Translations under genes and position numbers: made by a program
Source: Morchella semilibera
Taxonomy: Eukaryota > Ascomycota > Pezizomycetes > Pezizales > Morchellaceae
Assembly (NCBI GenBank): GCA_009192285.1
Contig: WBVU01000004.1
Coordinates: forward strand, 4,548,001-4,612,000
Length of the DNA stretch: 64,000 bases
Direction of reading: 5' to 3'
In this document: one piece after another, positions 45,528 to 57,630 of the stretch
Position numbering within the stretch: position 1 is the first letter of the stretch
Layout: each line of letters starts with the position of its first letter
Notes under the pieces: generated by a model
Seen by the model: the letters and a program-made list of their open reading frames with translations, nothing else
Told to the model about the DNA's origin: nothing
Database searches by the model: none

Positions 45528-45850
45528 CTCTCATCGTACTTGTTGAGGTCCATCCGGTCCCCACTCTCCCAGCTCTGCGTTCCTGTGCTCTTGCTCTTGC
45601 CTTTGCCTTTGCCTATGCCTGTGCTTGTATCTGACTGACGCTGTTCCTGTCTTCGTTGGTCTCCTCGTTATGGAGGCTGTGCTCCTCGAGTCCTTCTGTG
45701 TTATCATTGTCATCTTCTACTTTGCGTCGGGTTACTCCGTCATACTTGCTGATGTAGTTCTTTTGATCCTCGCTCTGGGCCTTACTTGGTCTTCACTTTC
45801 CCTACTCGGTCCTGCGCATTCTGCCTCTGTCCTTGCTTTTACACTAGTCA

Positions 45851-45987
45851 CATCAGCAAGACTCCATTTGTCTCCTGATGTCTCCTGAGCCTCAGGAGAC
45901 TAAAAATATCTCCAGGAGTCTCAGGAGACTCTCAGGAGACTTGGGAGACTGTTGGGAGACTGCAATCATAAGTTGAGTTTGCTGATG
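45851..45987 (+). mobile_element. Miniature element M29
   Basis: 137 bp, CA duplication. Confidence 0.93.
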
Positions 45988-46223
45988 CAGTACCTGTACT
46001 TGCGCTTGCCTGCCTGCCTTCACTTCCTTGTTAATGTCCTCATTGTACTGACTGTGTTTATCGAGCCCTTTTGCATCATCATTATCATCTGTCACGTTGA
46101 TCCCAGTTACCCGTCACATCTTACCCTTTCTTATATATTTCTCATAGTATGATTTCTTGATTGTAGATAAGATCTCTAGACCTATACCAATATATTACTC
46201 TAGAGGATCACTTGTGTTTGGGA

Positions 46224-46329
46224 CATCAGGAAGACTTCATTTATCTCCTGATGTCTCCTGAGCCTCAAGAAATTCAAAAAATATCCAGGAATCTCAACAG
46301 ACTCCAGTCACAAGTTGAGTTTGGTGATG
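46224..46329 (+). mobile_element. Miniature element M30, internally deleted
   Basis: 106 bp, GA duplication. Confidence 0.88.
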
Positions 46330-46810
46330 GAGTGCCCGTCGGCTAACTCATGAAGTACCGCTACTTTATTAATCTACTAATTGTATAAGCCGAAGGTTAA
46401 TCCTGAGAACTACCCAAGTCCGGTTATCTAGCAAACTGGTATCAAATAATAAATAAGGAGAATTTAGGTTAATTTTTGTAAACTAAGTGTATGTAGCTTT
46501 GTTATACGACCCCTATTAAGTAGACTCGTTTCGAGTCTTACCAAAGTTTGGTATGGAAGAATAAATTTATAGATAGAGAATTTCCTTATCTATTAAATCT
46601 GCTATTTCTATGCCATTGCTTTGATTTTGAGAAACGAAATAAAGAACGATAAAACTCTTAAAGAAAAAGTAGATACAGAAGGTTGCTTCTATAGTGTGGA
46701 ATTTAAAGACTCAATCAGATTTCTATAATTTTCCGTGGTTTGGGAGAAATTATTTCTATTTTCTTATAGATCTTGTAATGTTACCAGGGGGGACGGTTTA
46801 CGCTATTAAG
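46330..46810. other. AT-rich spacer, nothing recognised
   Basis: No gene or repeat that I can support. Confidence 0.4.
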
Positions 46811-47330
46811 TATTATAGAGCGAAGCGAGGACAAAAGCGAGAGGTGCCACAGTACACAACCAAGGTGAGGCAGGGTGAGGTGGACGCGTGTAAGACTAAG
46901 CGAGGTAAAGGACGCGGGTTATAGGGCTAGGGACAGAGCGAGGCGAAACGGGCTGCGAGGCGAGGACTATAGGTTCCCTCCTACTTTCTAGGAAGTAGGA
47001 GCGGGAGAACTCAGTAGTAGCTAGGGATCCTAAAGCTTTGTATTGGCTAAAGGACAAGAAGGTTACGTGAAGAAGAAAGGAAAAAAAGAGAAACCCTACA
47101 AGTGAGGGAGGGAACTCTCTATATATAGCTCCAGAAACTCGTTGCTGACTCATACCATAGAAACCCATAGAACCCCAAGGAAATATTTCTATTAGAAATA
47201 CATGCGCAACATTGACTCATAGAATCCCTGCTTAGAAACTCATAGAACATCATAGAAAACCCATGACTAATCCTTCTTTCCGTAACGTCGCTAAGTATAC
47301 ACCCTATGCCTTAATATTGAGCTGATATGA
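46811..47330 (+). repeat. LTR-D copy, interrupted by LTR-B
   Basis: Begins near TATTATAGAGCGAAGCGAGG, has CTCTATATATAGCTCC, and runs to the LTR-B insertion at 47331. Confidence 0.65.
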
Positions 47331-47963
47331 TATGACGGAGTAACTCGACGGAAAGAAGAAGATGACAATGATGATGCAGAAGGACTCGAGGAGTACAGTC
47401 TATGCGACGAGGAGACTGACAAAGACAAAAACAACACTGGGCAGGCACAAGCACAGGCACCAGCAAAGGCAAAAGCAAGGGCAAAGACACAAGGATTCAG
47501 AGCGGGGAGAGTGAGAACCGGATAGACCTCAATGGGAACAATAAGAGATACTATAGGGTTTCCTCTTGAAGAGGACAGGATCTTGGAGGCGAGGAACTAT
47601 GGCTTTGGAAATAGGAGTATATTCCTATGTATCGAGATAACAGGAAGACGAGACAGAGAGAAAAGAAAGAAAGAACTAAGGAAAACATCTATCTCTACTA
47701 TTTAACACTTCTCCCTCACCAGTCCAAAATGACTCATACATTTGCTCATAGAACCTAATAGAAATCCATCACTACCATACCTCGTATTCCTACCCACTAT
47801 CTCCGTTATTTCCATTTCAAATCTATCACGCCATCGAACCTCCTAGAACCCTATGACAACATCCTTCTCTCAGCACACTCCTTCCTCGCTTAACCCTTCC
47901 TCATTAGTTACATCAGCGCTTCGACTACCAAGTTCTCAGGACCGATGCCAAGACGTCGGGACA
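47331..47963 (+). repeat. LTR-B copy
   Basis: 633 bp, left end mutated to TATGACGG, right end GTCGGGACA. Flanks TATGA/TAAGA match only partly. Confidence 0.85.
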
Positions 47964-48741
47964 TAAGAAACTGGTACAAGGGAGTTTGTTTTTTCTTTAA
48001 TATTATTTAGAAGGACGGTTACTCACGCCGCTAAGAACCTAAAGGATGTTACGGGGCAATACGAAGACAAGGAACTAGAGAGTTGAGGTGTGACAGAGTA
48101 AACCGACGCAAAGAAGAAGATGACAATGATGATGCAGAAGGACCCGAGGAGCACAGTCTACCCGACGAGGGAACTGCGAAGACAGAGGCGACACCGGCCA
48201 GGCACAAGAACAGGCACAGGCGAAGGCAAAGGCAAGAGCAAGGGCACAAGAGCGCAGAGCAGGGAAGGTGAGGACCGAATGGACCTCAGCGAAAACGATA
48301 AGGGGTACTATGAGTTTCCTCTTGTTAGAGGACCGAGTCTTTGGTACGAGAGGCTATGGCTTAGAAATAAGAGTAGATGCCTATGTACCAAGATAACAGG
48401 AAGACGAGACAGAGAGAAAAGAAAGAAAGAACTAAGGAAAACATCTATCCCCGCTATTTAACACACCTCCTCCACTGGTCCGCTATGACTCACACTTTCG
48501 CTCATAAAACCCCATAAAAACCCGTCGCTACCACACCTCGTAATCCTCCCCACCATCTCCGCTATTCTACATTACCAATCCATCACGCCATCGAACCTCC
48601 TAGAACCTAATGACAACAACCTCCAACTCGCGTTCCCCGCTCTCGCTTAACATTACCACAACAATTATAACCATGCGTCACCTACCGGACTGTCGGGACA
48701 GATGCCAAGACGCCAGGACAGATCAGGTCCCCTCCAAGGGC

Positions 48742-49859
48742 CTAGCTCCTGATAGGCCGAGGTTTCGAAGGATATTGATCGTGAAATGCTTTTCTAAGAT
48801 CAGGACTATGTTCCAAATCACTTAAAAGTTGCCAGGACGGTTCTTCGTATCCAACATATCTAACCAAGTACTCTACCCGTCGCCCCCTCTTCCGCGAATC
48901 CAATATCTCCGCTATCTCCCATTCAGTCTCTCCCTCAACCTCCACCGGTGAGGGTGGTTCAACAATTTGTCCGGGAACAGGATCTCCAACTGTCGGTGAT
49001 AATAATGAAACATGGAATACCGGATGTATTTTCATAGAAGCGGGCAATTCCAACTCGTAGGCATAAGGACTCACAATTCGTTTGACCGAGCAGGGACCAA
49101 TTTGTTTCCAGTCAAGTTTTTTCGAGGGTCGTTTGGTTTCAATATTCCTGGTCGAGAGCCAGACGAAGTCGCCAACAGCATCACGAGGTGTGGGGGTGCG
49201 ATGTAAATTAGCCATCTCCTCCTGTATCTTCTGAGCCCTAAACATCTCGCTCTTCAAAAAATCAAACACCTGAGACATCTCCCGTGCCAACCCGTTAGCT
49301 TGGTCCTCATTTATCGTCTGCCCATGTTGCAACGGCCCAAATGTCATTCTCGGATGTCTTCCATAATTTGCTTGGAAAGGGAACATATTAGTAGTTTCGG
49401 AGATATGATTATTCGTAGCGAATTCAGCCAGAGGTAGAAAGTCCGCCCAGTTATCCTGTTGATATGAGACATAACTGCGAAGATACTGCTCCATAATCGC
49501 ATTGGTCCTTTTCGTTTGCCTATCGGTCTGCGGATGAAATGCTGTGGAATAACGAGGGGCAATTTCCAACCGTTCACAGAGAGCCTTCCAAAACTCATCA
49601 GTAAACTTTGTCCCTCGATCGGAAACAATAGTCTCGGGTAACCCATGTATCTTCCATACCTGCTCCAGGTATAGACGAGACAGATCTCTGGTGTTAACAT
49701 TTTCCGTCGTAGGAATCAAATGCTTCATTTTTGTCAACCGATCCACCACTGCTAGAATGCCATTAAATCCCTGACTCTCCGGAAGTCCCGTTACGAAATC
49801 CATCGTGACATCCGTCCAGGGTCCTTTGGGCACCGATAATGGGCGTAGAACTCCTTGTA
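48742..49859 (-). pseudogene. Gypsy B integrase core and chromodomain
   Basis: PKGPWTDVTMDFVTGLPES gives the first catalytic Asp, IVSDRGTKFTDEF the second. The expected Glu of the HPQTDGQTE motif is Lys (HPQTDRQTK), so the catalytic triad is broken. The C-terminal domain (VGDFVWLSTRNIETKRPSKK) leads to KIHPVFHVSLLSP and a chromodomain (WEIAEILDSRKRGRRVEYLV) ending near the 3' LTR. Chromodomains of this class steer integration to modified chromatin. Confidence 0.9.
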
Positions 49860-49996
49860 CATCAGCAAGACTTCATTTGTCTCGTGATGTCTCCTGAGCC
49901 TCAGGAGACTCAAAAAATCTCCAGGAGTCTCAGGAGACTCTCAGGAGACCCGGGAGACTGTTGGGAGATTGCAGTCATAAGTTGAGTTTGCTGATG
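49860..49996 (+). mobile_element. Miniature element M31 in gypsy B integrase
   Basis: 137 bp, TA duplication, between the H2C2 zinc-binding region and the catalytic core. Confidence 0.95.
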
Positions 49997-51290
49997 TAGG
50001 GGATTGTGGTTTGTCTTGCTTCGCCGACAGATATGACAGTTCTGGACATAGCGGTCCGTATATTTCCGCATAGTCGGCCAATAATATTCCCGACTAAGAA
50101 GTTCCAGAGTTTTTGATCGCCCAGGATGCCCAGCTGAAGGTTTATCGTGATACTCCCGCAGCAGATAGAGTTTGAGCTCATCAAAGTCAGGGACATAAAG
50201 GGTATTCCGATAAAGCAGTAACCCCTCCTCGCTTTCCTTGCACTCGCCCAACGAAATCTCTTTCGATTGTCGAACGCCGTCCCGAAGCATAAATAGGACT
50301 TTATTCGGAAAACTATCACACTGGTAAGCTTTGTTAAATAAATCAAGTACGGGGAGACGATCCTTCAGCGGGTTCATTTGACAAAGAACCCGCTAACAAA
50401 CTTATCTTTGTATCCAAATTCTCTTTCTTCAAAACCACTCGACTTTGCTGTTCCAATCTCTCGTCGCCTTCCTTGGGTAAATCTTTAGGCCTTCTAGTCA
50501 GAATATCGACCTTCCTTCCCTGCTTCCCGGGCCTATATTGAATAACAAAATTGAATCGAGACAAAAACTCCGCCCAACGAGTTTGCCGCCGATTCAGCAA
50601 TTTAGTTGACATAAAGTACTCAAGATTACGATGGTATGTGAGCACTTTGACTTGAAATTGAGCTGTCTCCAAGTGAGGTCTCCACTCCTCAAACAACGAA
50701 TGATCGCCAGTAATTCTTTGTCATAAATCTCATAATTGCATTCTGCCGGCGAATGTGTCTTGGAGAAGAAAGCAACTGGGTGGAGTATTCCTTCATCATC
50801 CCGTTGTGACAATATTCCTGCCGACACGTAGTCTAATGCATCTGTCTCCACAATAAATTCCTTCTCAGGATCTGGGTGCATCAGCACTGGAGCGGTGGTA
50901 AAGGCAGTTTTGAGTTTTTGGAAAGCTTGCTCGACCTTCTGAGTCCACTCAAATCGCACATGTTTTTTCGTCAGGGCAGTCAATTGCCGAGCCACTCGGG
51001 AATAAGCATAAATAAAGCGTCGATAAAAATTAGCAAACCCAAGAAACTCTTGAACCTCCTTCACTGTCTTCGGCGCCTCCCAGTCCACAATTGTCTGTAC
51101 CTTCGCAGGATCCATCTTCATTCCTCCAGGGGTCAAAATCATGCCCAAATATTTTGTTTCTTGTACGCTAAATTCGCATTTCTCCGGTTTCAAATGAACC
51201 TCATTGGCTTCCAGAGCTTCCAATACCTGTCGCACGTCTTGTTGATGTTGCTCCAGGGTTTCCGAATAAATGAGAATGTCATCCAGATAA
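49997..51290 (-). pseudogene. Gypsy B RT thumb, RNase H and integrase zinc-binding region
   Basis: From 51290 downwards: [52 protein letters not shown], RNase H ([33 protein letters not shown]). A frameshift follows near 50690, then [20 protein letters not shown]. After a stop near 50340-50380 comes the H2C2 domain (HPGRSKTLELLSREYYWP; CHICRRSKT). Confidence 0.88.
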
Positions 51291-51427
51291 CATCAGCAAA
51301 CTCAACTTGTGACTGGAGTCTCCCAACAGTCTCCCGGGTCTCCTGAGAGTCTCCTGAGACTCCTGAATATTTTTTGAGTCTCATGAGGCTCAGGAGACAT
51401 CAGGAGACAAATGAAGTCTTGCTGATG
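51291..51427 (-). mobile_element. Miniature element M32 in the RT active site of gypsy B
   Basis: 137 bp, AA duplication, inserted three codons before the YLDD aspartates. Confidence 0.95.
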
Positions 51428-52066
51428 AAGCAGTAGCGCAATGGTCCAGAAAGGGTCGAAGAATATCATTAATCCAACGTTGAAAGGTAGCAGGAGCATT
51501 GGTTAGACCAAAAGGCATCACCAAATATTCCCAATGTCCATAGCGCGTTCGAAAAGCTGTTTTTCACTCGTCCCCTTCTTTAATCCTAATCTGATTATAA
51601 CCCCATCGTAGGTCTAGCTTAGTAAAATAATTAGCTCGGGCCAAGTTGGCCATCGTTTCTGGTGTAAGGGGAAGAGGGTATCGATCCTTGACCGTACTAG
51701 CATTTAGCTTTCGATAATCGACACACAAGCGTAGGGAACCATCAGCCTTTTTAACGAACAGCACCGTGCCCCAGCTGGAGAATTGATAGACCTAAGAAAT
51801 CCTTTCTGCAAATTATCGGTCAAATAATCCCTCAACGCCTTCAACTCTTCCCGTGACATACTATACATGGGACCAAAGGGTAGTGCTGTTCCTTCCTGAA
51901 GTTTGATCTCATGGTCATAGGGGCGATGTGGTGGTAGTCGAGAGGCATTGGTCTTATTAAACAACTGTCGGAACTGCTGATAATCAATTGGAATCGTTCC
52001 ATCAGGGTTGGCAGGCATCTCCAATATTTTATTGACAGCATAGAGAGTGGTCGAATAAATTTGCAC
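51428..52066 (-). pseudogene. Gypsy B reverse transcriptase fingers/palm
   Basis: HRPYDHEIKLQEGTALPFGP, then a frame change near 51760, then [40 protein letters not shown] and [14 protein letters not shown] with a stop, then [20 protein letters not shown] toward M32. Confidence 0.87.
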
Positions 52067-52078
52067 AGTGGGGTCTTG

Positions 52079-52615
52079 CTAAAGTTTCTTAAACGATCGA
52101 GGAGTAATTACCGAAATATTTGTAACAGGCCTTTCTGGCGGTGAAGTTGAAATTCCTCGAGCAACAATAGGTTTGCGGTTGGCTATGCAATGTTCAAGAC
52201 ACACTGATGATTGGAAGCGAATCTCATTCTTTCCACTATCAATCAAAACTCCATGTTTCCTCAGCCAAGGTATTTCCATCACGATCGGGTAATGTCCCAA
52301 CTTTGTAACAAAGAAAGGACACTCCTCCACATGTCCATTAATTTCCAACTCCATCGTCACCTTCCTGGTCACCTTCCCAGACTCAATAGGCCTTCCATCA
52401 ATCACATCAATCTCCCTCTCAGTCCGTAAATCTTTCATCTTTAATTCATGGCGGCGCACAAAGTCTTCATCAATAAATGCATATCCCGACGCTCCAGTAT
52501 CAATCAAGGCATAAGTGGGTACAATGGATTTTTTATTTTGTGAAATAGAACACACTACAATCAGTTGATTCCCATCCATCTCCCCTTCTGATACTGAAAA
52601 CGTTGAAATAGACAC
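52079..52615 (-). pseudogene. Gypsy B aspartic protease
   Basis: Retropepsin motif ALIDTGASGYAFIDEDFV with intact DTGA, followed by a partner strand (YPIVMEIPWLRKHG). Different frame from gag; the stop at 52079 separates it from RT. Confidence 0.85.
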
Positions 52616-53894
52616 CTGAGAGAAAACCTTTGGAGGTCCCTGGGCTATGCCGCCTGGCCAGGGACGAATCTTTTAACTCCTCCTCATCTGACAATACCTC
52701 CTCTTCCTTTTCCTTCCTTTCCTTCCTTGCTTCCAACAACGCCCCCCTCATCTTGGGTGCTGCCCTTCCCGAGGGCGAAAGTTTACAATCTCTAACCAAA
52801 TGTCCAACCCCTCCGCAATAATAACAACGATTCTCCACGCGGCGTGCCTCCCTTTCTCTGGGATCCGGGTGACGATAACTATTAGACAAGTCCATAGGGA
52901 CAGCTCCCCCAGGAGTATAGGAGGGATGGGCCGCTGGCGCAGCATTCTTCGGTGGTGGTTGAGGTGGTCCTCGTACGACCGGGGATGTTGCTGGTGCAAC
53001 GGGGGGACGAGGAGCAAAGGGTCGCGGAACAGGGGCACTTGGAATCTTAAAACGAAATCTGGCCATCCTGGCTTGTAGCGCGCGTTGTTTATTATCAAGA
53101 CGTTGAAGGAGCAGCCTGAGTCCTTAATCGTGGTTGGTGTTTCATTCTGAATCATCAGGGCCATTAGGTCCTGGTTAAGTCCCTCCAACAAACATTCAAT
53201 CTTAGCCGCCTCGTTGAACTCAGAGTCGGCAGCATATCGCTGGAACTCTGCAAAGTACTCAGAAAAGGTGCGTTGGCGCTGCCTGATCTCCCTCAAGTTG
53301 CGAGCAGCCGTGGCCGCACTATCCGGGTCCCCAAAAGCATTGTCCAAAATTTCAAAAAATTCCGCCATGGAGTCAAGAGCGATCCCTTCGTCTGTAATAT
53401 AAACAAGAAATTGATCCGCCCCCGGTCCCTCCAGTCGAGAAATAGAATATGCAAGTTGTTGGGCCGAGGTAGGAAAACGATCGAGGTTGGCCGTGAGCTT
53501 AATCTGTAGTAATCTCTGAAAGGTCCTAAGAGTCTTACGATCGCCCCGGTATTTTTCCGGATCAGGGTGTTTCTCTGATTTAGATGACTTGGTTTAGTCG
53601 TCGTGGATCCCTTCTAAACCTCCTTTGACTCCTTCTTGCAACTTTTTGATCTTAGCGCGTAGTCCCTGGATTTCTTTATGGAACTCGGCCCGACCTTATT
53701 CGGTTTCGGAGTGATGGGTGGTGATGTCGATCGCATATTGCTGGACCCCTCCGTGTGCTCTTTTGGAGGAGGGCATACGCTTGCTTCACTTCCTCCGTTG
53801 CGGCGGGGTCCACTTCAGGGTGAGCGACAAAGAACCCTTCGAGATCCGTATGGAGCTTTTGATAATCAAATGCATTGGTAGCTGGAGAGGTCAT
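52533..53894 (-). pseudogene. Gypsy B gag with CCHC zinc knuckle
   Basis: Starts MTSPATNAFDYQKLHTDLEG (53894), soon frameshifted. The capsid part is MAEFFEILDNAFGDPDSAAT with RQRTFSEYFAEFQRYAADSE. A Pro-rich linker and the knuckle CYYCGGVGHLVRDC follow in another frame (53066-52533). At least three frame changes. Confidence 0.85.
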
Positions 53895-54360
53895 GGTAAA
53901 CTATGGTGCGAGGAACTTGGACTGTGCCAGTCGAGTAAGAGTGGTCTCGTCTTAGTGTGACGGAGTAAACCGACGCAAAGAAGAAGATGACAATGATGAC
54001 ACAGAAGCACCCGAGGAGCACAGTCTACGTGACGAGGGAACTGACGAAGACAGAGGCAACACCGGCCAGGCACAAGCACAGGCACAGGCGAAGGCAAAGG
54101 CAAGAGCAAGGTCACAAGAGCGCAGAGCAGGGAAGGTGAGGACCGAATGGACCTCAGCAAGAATGATGAAGGGTACTATGAGTTTCCTCTTATTAGAGTA
54201 CCGAGTCTTTGGTACGAGAGGCTATGGCTTAGAAATAAGAGTAGATTCCTATGTACTAAGATAACAGGAAGACGAGACAGAGAGAAAAGAAAGAAAGAAC
54301 TAAGGAAAACATCTATCCCCGCTATTTAACATACCTCCTCCACTGGTTCGCTATGACTCA

Positions 54361-54497
54361 CATCAGCAAGACTTCATTTGTCTCCTGATGTCTCCTGAGC
54401 CTCAGGAGACTCAAAAAATATCCGGGGGTCTCAGGAGACTCTCAGGAGACCTGGGAGACTGTTGGGAGACTCCAGTCACAAGTTGAGTTTGCTGATG
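54361..54497 (+). mobile_element. Miniature element M33 in the 5' LTR of gypsy B
   Basis: 137 bp, CA duplication. The other LTR of the same element (48487 onward) shows the unoccupied site ATGACTCACACTTTCGC, so insertion post-dates retrotransposition. Confidence 0.97.
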
Positions 54498-55362
54498 CAC
54501 ACTTTCGCTCATAAAACCCCATAAAAACCCGTCGCTACCACACCTCGTAATCCTCCCCACCATCTCCGCTATTCTACATTACCAATCCATCACGCCATCG
54601 AACCTCCTAGAACCTAATGACAACAACCTCCAACTCGCGTTCCCCGCTCTCGCTTAACATTACCACAACAATCATAACCATGCGTCACCTACCGGACTGT
54701 CGGGACAGATGCCAAGACGCCGGGACACGAGGCACACAACCGAGGCAAAACGAGGACGAAGGTAACGGAGAATAGCAATAAGGTTTAGCCTAGAAGCAGG
54801 GTCGTGGGTCGTGGGACAGAGGGTCCAAAGGGCATCTCTTATGAAGACGTGGAGACGAAGGTACCAGTAGATAATATGAACTACGGTCATGGACTATGGG
54901 CGAGGCGAGGCGAGGCGAGGCGTGGTACTATAGAAGACCAAAGGGGATCTTGGCAGAGCTATGATAATGACGTCGTTTATTCAGAACTAGAAACAAGAGA
55001 CAAACAAAACTAAACCATAGGGTTGATAACAGGAAGAACACGTAAGAAAGGAAGGAGAGAGAGGAGAACAAAGGAGAGATCCGTGGCAGCATATATGTAT
55101 CCCTCCTTATCTCTGTACAGTCATGACTCATAACATCGTGTAACAGAAACCCATAGAAACTCCAAGAACCCAAAACAAAACACCGCAACCAAAAAGTCCG
55201 TTCTCAAATATCCTCCTCTTATGCGAAGCTCGTGGTACGCGGTGATAAAGGATTTATCCTTAGGCCTTCAGGTTTTCTAGGATATCTTCTTTGAAATTCT
55301 CTCAATGCTTCATGTGCTATCCTTTGGAGCATCTTATAGGGTTTCTAGGAATCTTCCGACTA

Positions 55363-55499
55363 CATCGGCAAGACTTCATTTGTCTCCTAATGTCTCCTGA
55401 GCATCAGGAGACTAAAAAAATATTCAGGGGTCTCAGGAGACTCTCAGGAGACCCGGGAGACTGTTGGGAGACTCCAGTTACAAGTTGAGTTTGCTGATG
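55363..55499 (+). mobile_element. Miniature element M34
   Basis: 137 bp, TA duplication. Confidence 0.93.
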
Positions 55500-55665
55500 T
55501 AGTAGCCCTTCCAGTTGACCCTATATTGAACAGATGTGTTCCTACGTCCACCCTTAAAGTTTCAGATGTCGGAGATCCATTTTATAATATAGCTGTCTTT
55601 TCCCTTGACTTTGTCGGGGATGGGGCTTGCTGTCACCCTTGATTGATCCTTTGGCTCTCGATATG

Positions 55666-56438
55666 TGTGACGGAGTAACCTGACGCAAAGAAGAAGATGA
55701 CAATGATGACGCAGAAGGACCCAAGGGGCACAGCTGAAGTGACGAGGAGGCCGACGAAGACAAAGATAGCATCGGGCAGGCACAAGCACAGGCGCCGGCA
55801 AAGGGAAAAGGCAAGAGCAAGGACACAAGGACACAAGACAGACATCAGCAAGACTTGATTTGTCTCCTGATGTCTCCTGAGCCTCAGGAGACTTAAAAAA
55901 TATCCAGGAGTCTCAGGAGACTCTCAGGAGACCCGGGAGACTACTGGGAGACTCCAGTCATAAGTTGAGTTTGCTGATGGAGAGAGTGAGGACCAGATGG
56001 ACCTCAACGAGAACGAAGAGAGATGCTATGAGTTTCCTCTCGTCCGAGGATCAAGTATTTGGCACGAGAGGCTATGGCTTTGGAATAGAAGTAAATTCTT
56101 TTGTACTGAGATAACAGGAAGACGAGACAGAGAGAAAAGAAAGAAAGAACTAAGGAAAACATCTATCCCCGCTATTTAATACACCTCCTCCTCTAGTCCG
56201 CTATGACTCACATTTTTGCTTATAGAACCTCATAGAAACCCGTCGCTACCACACCTCGTAATCCTCTCCACCATCTTCGCTATTCTCCATTACCAATCCA
56301 TTACGCCATCGAACCTCCTAGAACCCAATGACGACAGCCTCCACCTCGCGCTCCCCACTCTCGCTTAACATTCCCCTAACAACCACAACTGTGCATCGCC
56401 TACCGAGCTGTCGGGACAGATGCCAAGACGCTGGGACA
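55666..56438 (+). repeat. Solo LTR-B
   Basis: Perfect duplication ATATG (55661-55665/56439-56443); contains M35. Confidence 0.94.
55843..55979 (+). mobile_element. Miniature element M35
   Basis: 137 bp, GA duplication. Confidence 0.94.
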
Positions 56439-56636
56439 ATATGGCTCTAACAGAGAGATGTAGAATACGTCATGAAGTTTCCATTACGGGGGTAGGCATA
56501 ACTTATAGGATGCGGCTCCTATCTTCTGCAACACCTCAAAATGACCCAGCTTCTTATGATTAAGGTTAAACGAGGGTCTCTTGGTAGTGATATTGCATCT
56601 GTCTAGTATCATCTTATCTCCTTTTTCAAGCTCAGG

Positions 56637-57269
56637 TGTGACGGAGTAACCTGACGCAAAGAAGAAGATGACAATGATGATGCAGAGGGACTCGAGGAGC
56701 ACAGTCTGCTCGACGAGGGGGCCGATGAAGACAGGGATAACACTAGGCAGGCACAAGCACAGGCACCGGCGGGGGCAAAGGCAAGAGCAAGGGCACAAGA
56801 GCACAGATCAGGGAGAGTGAGGACCGAATGGACCTCAACGAGAACGATGAGAGGTACCATGAGTTTCCTCTTGTCAGAAGATCGAGTCTTTGGTACGAGA
56901 GGCTATGGCTTAGAAATAGGAGTGGATTCCTATGTACCGAGATAACAGGAAGACAAAACAGAGAGAAAAGAAAGAAAGAACTAAGGAAAACATCTATCCC
57001 CGCTATTTAACATACCTTCTCCACTAGTCCGTTATGACTCACACTTTTGCTCATAGAACCTCATAGAAACCCGTCGCTACCACACCCCGTAATCCTCCCC
57101 ACCATCCCCGCTTTTTTACATTATTAATCCATCACGCCATCGAACCTCCTAGAACCTAATGAAGACAGCCTCCACCTTGCACTCCCGGCTCTTGCTTAAC
57201 ATTACCTTAACAACCACAACCGTATATCCTCTACCAAACTGTCGGGACAAATACCAAGATGCTGGGACA
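56637..57269 (+). repeat. Solo LTR-B
   Basis: 633 bp, perfect duplication TCAGG (56632-56636/57270-57274), within gypsy E integrase. Confidence 0.94.
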
Positions 57270-57630
57270 TCAGGGTCCTTTATGTCTTACTTGTTATACT
57301 ATTCTCTTGTTGGGTTTGACTTTTCAGAATCTTTGCTTATATAGTTTCCCATAGAGTCTTCCATTTGTTTTCTATCACAGCGTTGGAATACTTGACGTAG
57401 TTTAGCTTTTTTTTTGGCGATGGCCAGATAATATCTGGTGGGAATCTATAGTTCGCATAGGATGGTGAGATTTTGATTGACTCTTCGGTAGCAGTATTAT
57501 ATGCGAAGTCTGCGAAAGGTAACAGTCCAGCTCAATCAACGTGCCGACAAGAGTAACAATTCCGTAGATTTTGCTCTCAAGTCTGATTGATTCATTCAGT
57601 TTGACTATAAGTTTAAGCACGATAGGCAGT

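Larger units (their letters stand above)
44833..45744 (-). repeat. Solo LTR-B inside miniature element M26
   Basis: Perfect duplication CTTGC (44828-44832/45745-45749). Contains M27 and M28. Confidence 0.93.
44701..45754 (-). mobile_element. Miniature element M26 split by a solo LTR
   Basis: Parts 44701-44832 and 45750-45754 separated by an LTR-B copy. Outer flanks GA/TA do not match. Confidence 0.88.
48089..54727 (-). mobile_element. Near full-length Ty3/gypsy chromovirus-type element (gypsy B)
   Basis: LTRs at 48089-48720 and 53956-54727 (the latter with a miniature element) flank coding sequence on the minus strand. Target duplication TGAGG/CGAGG; other LTR-C copies show CGAGG, so one flank has mutated C to T. 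This is the only LTR-B copy pair with an internal region, so it defines the parent of the solo LTRs. It carries three miniature elements and several frameshifts and is not functional. Confidence 0.93.
48047..55247 (+). repeat. Solo LTR-C carrying a full chromodomain gypsy element
   Basis: Left part 48047-48088, right part 54733-55247. Perfect duplication AAGGA (48042-48046/55248-55252). Ends TGTTACGG and GGTGATA confirm the TG...TA termini of the family. Confidence 0.9.
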
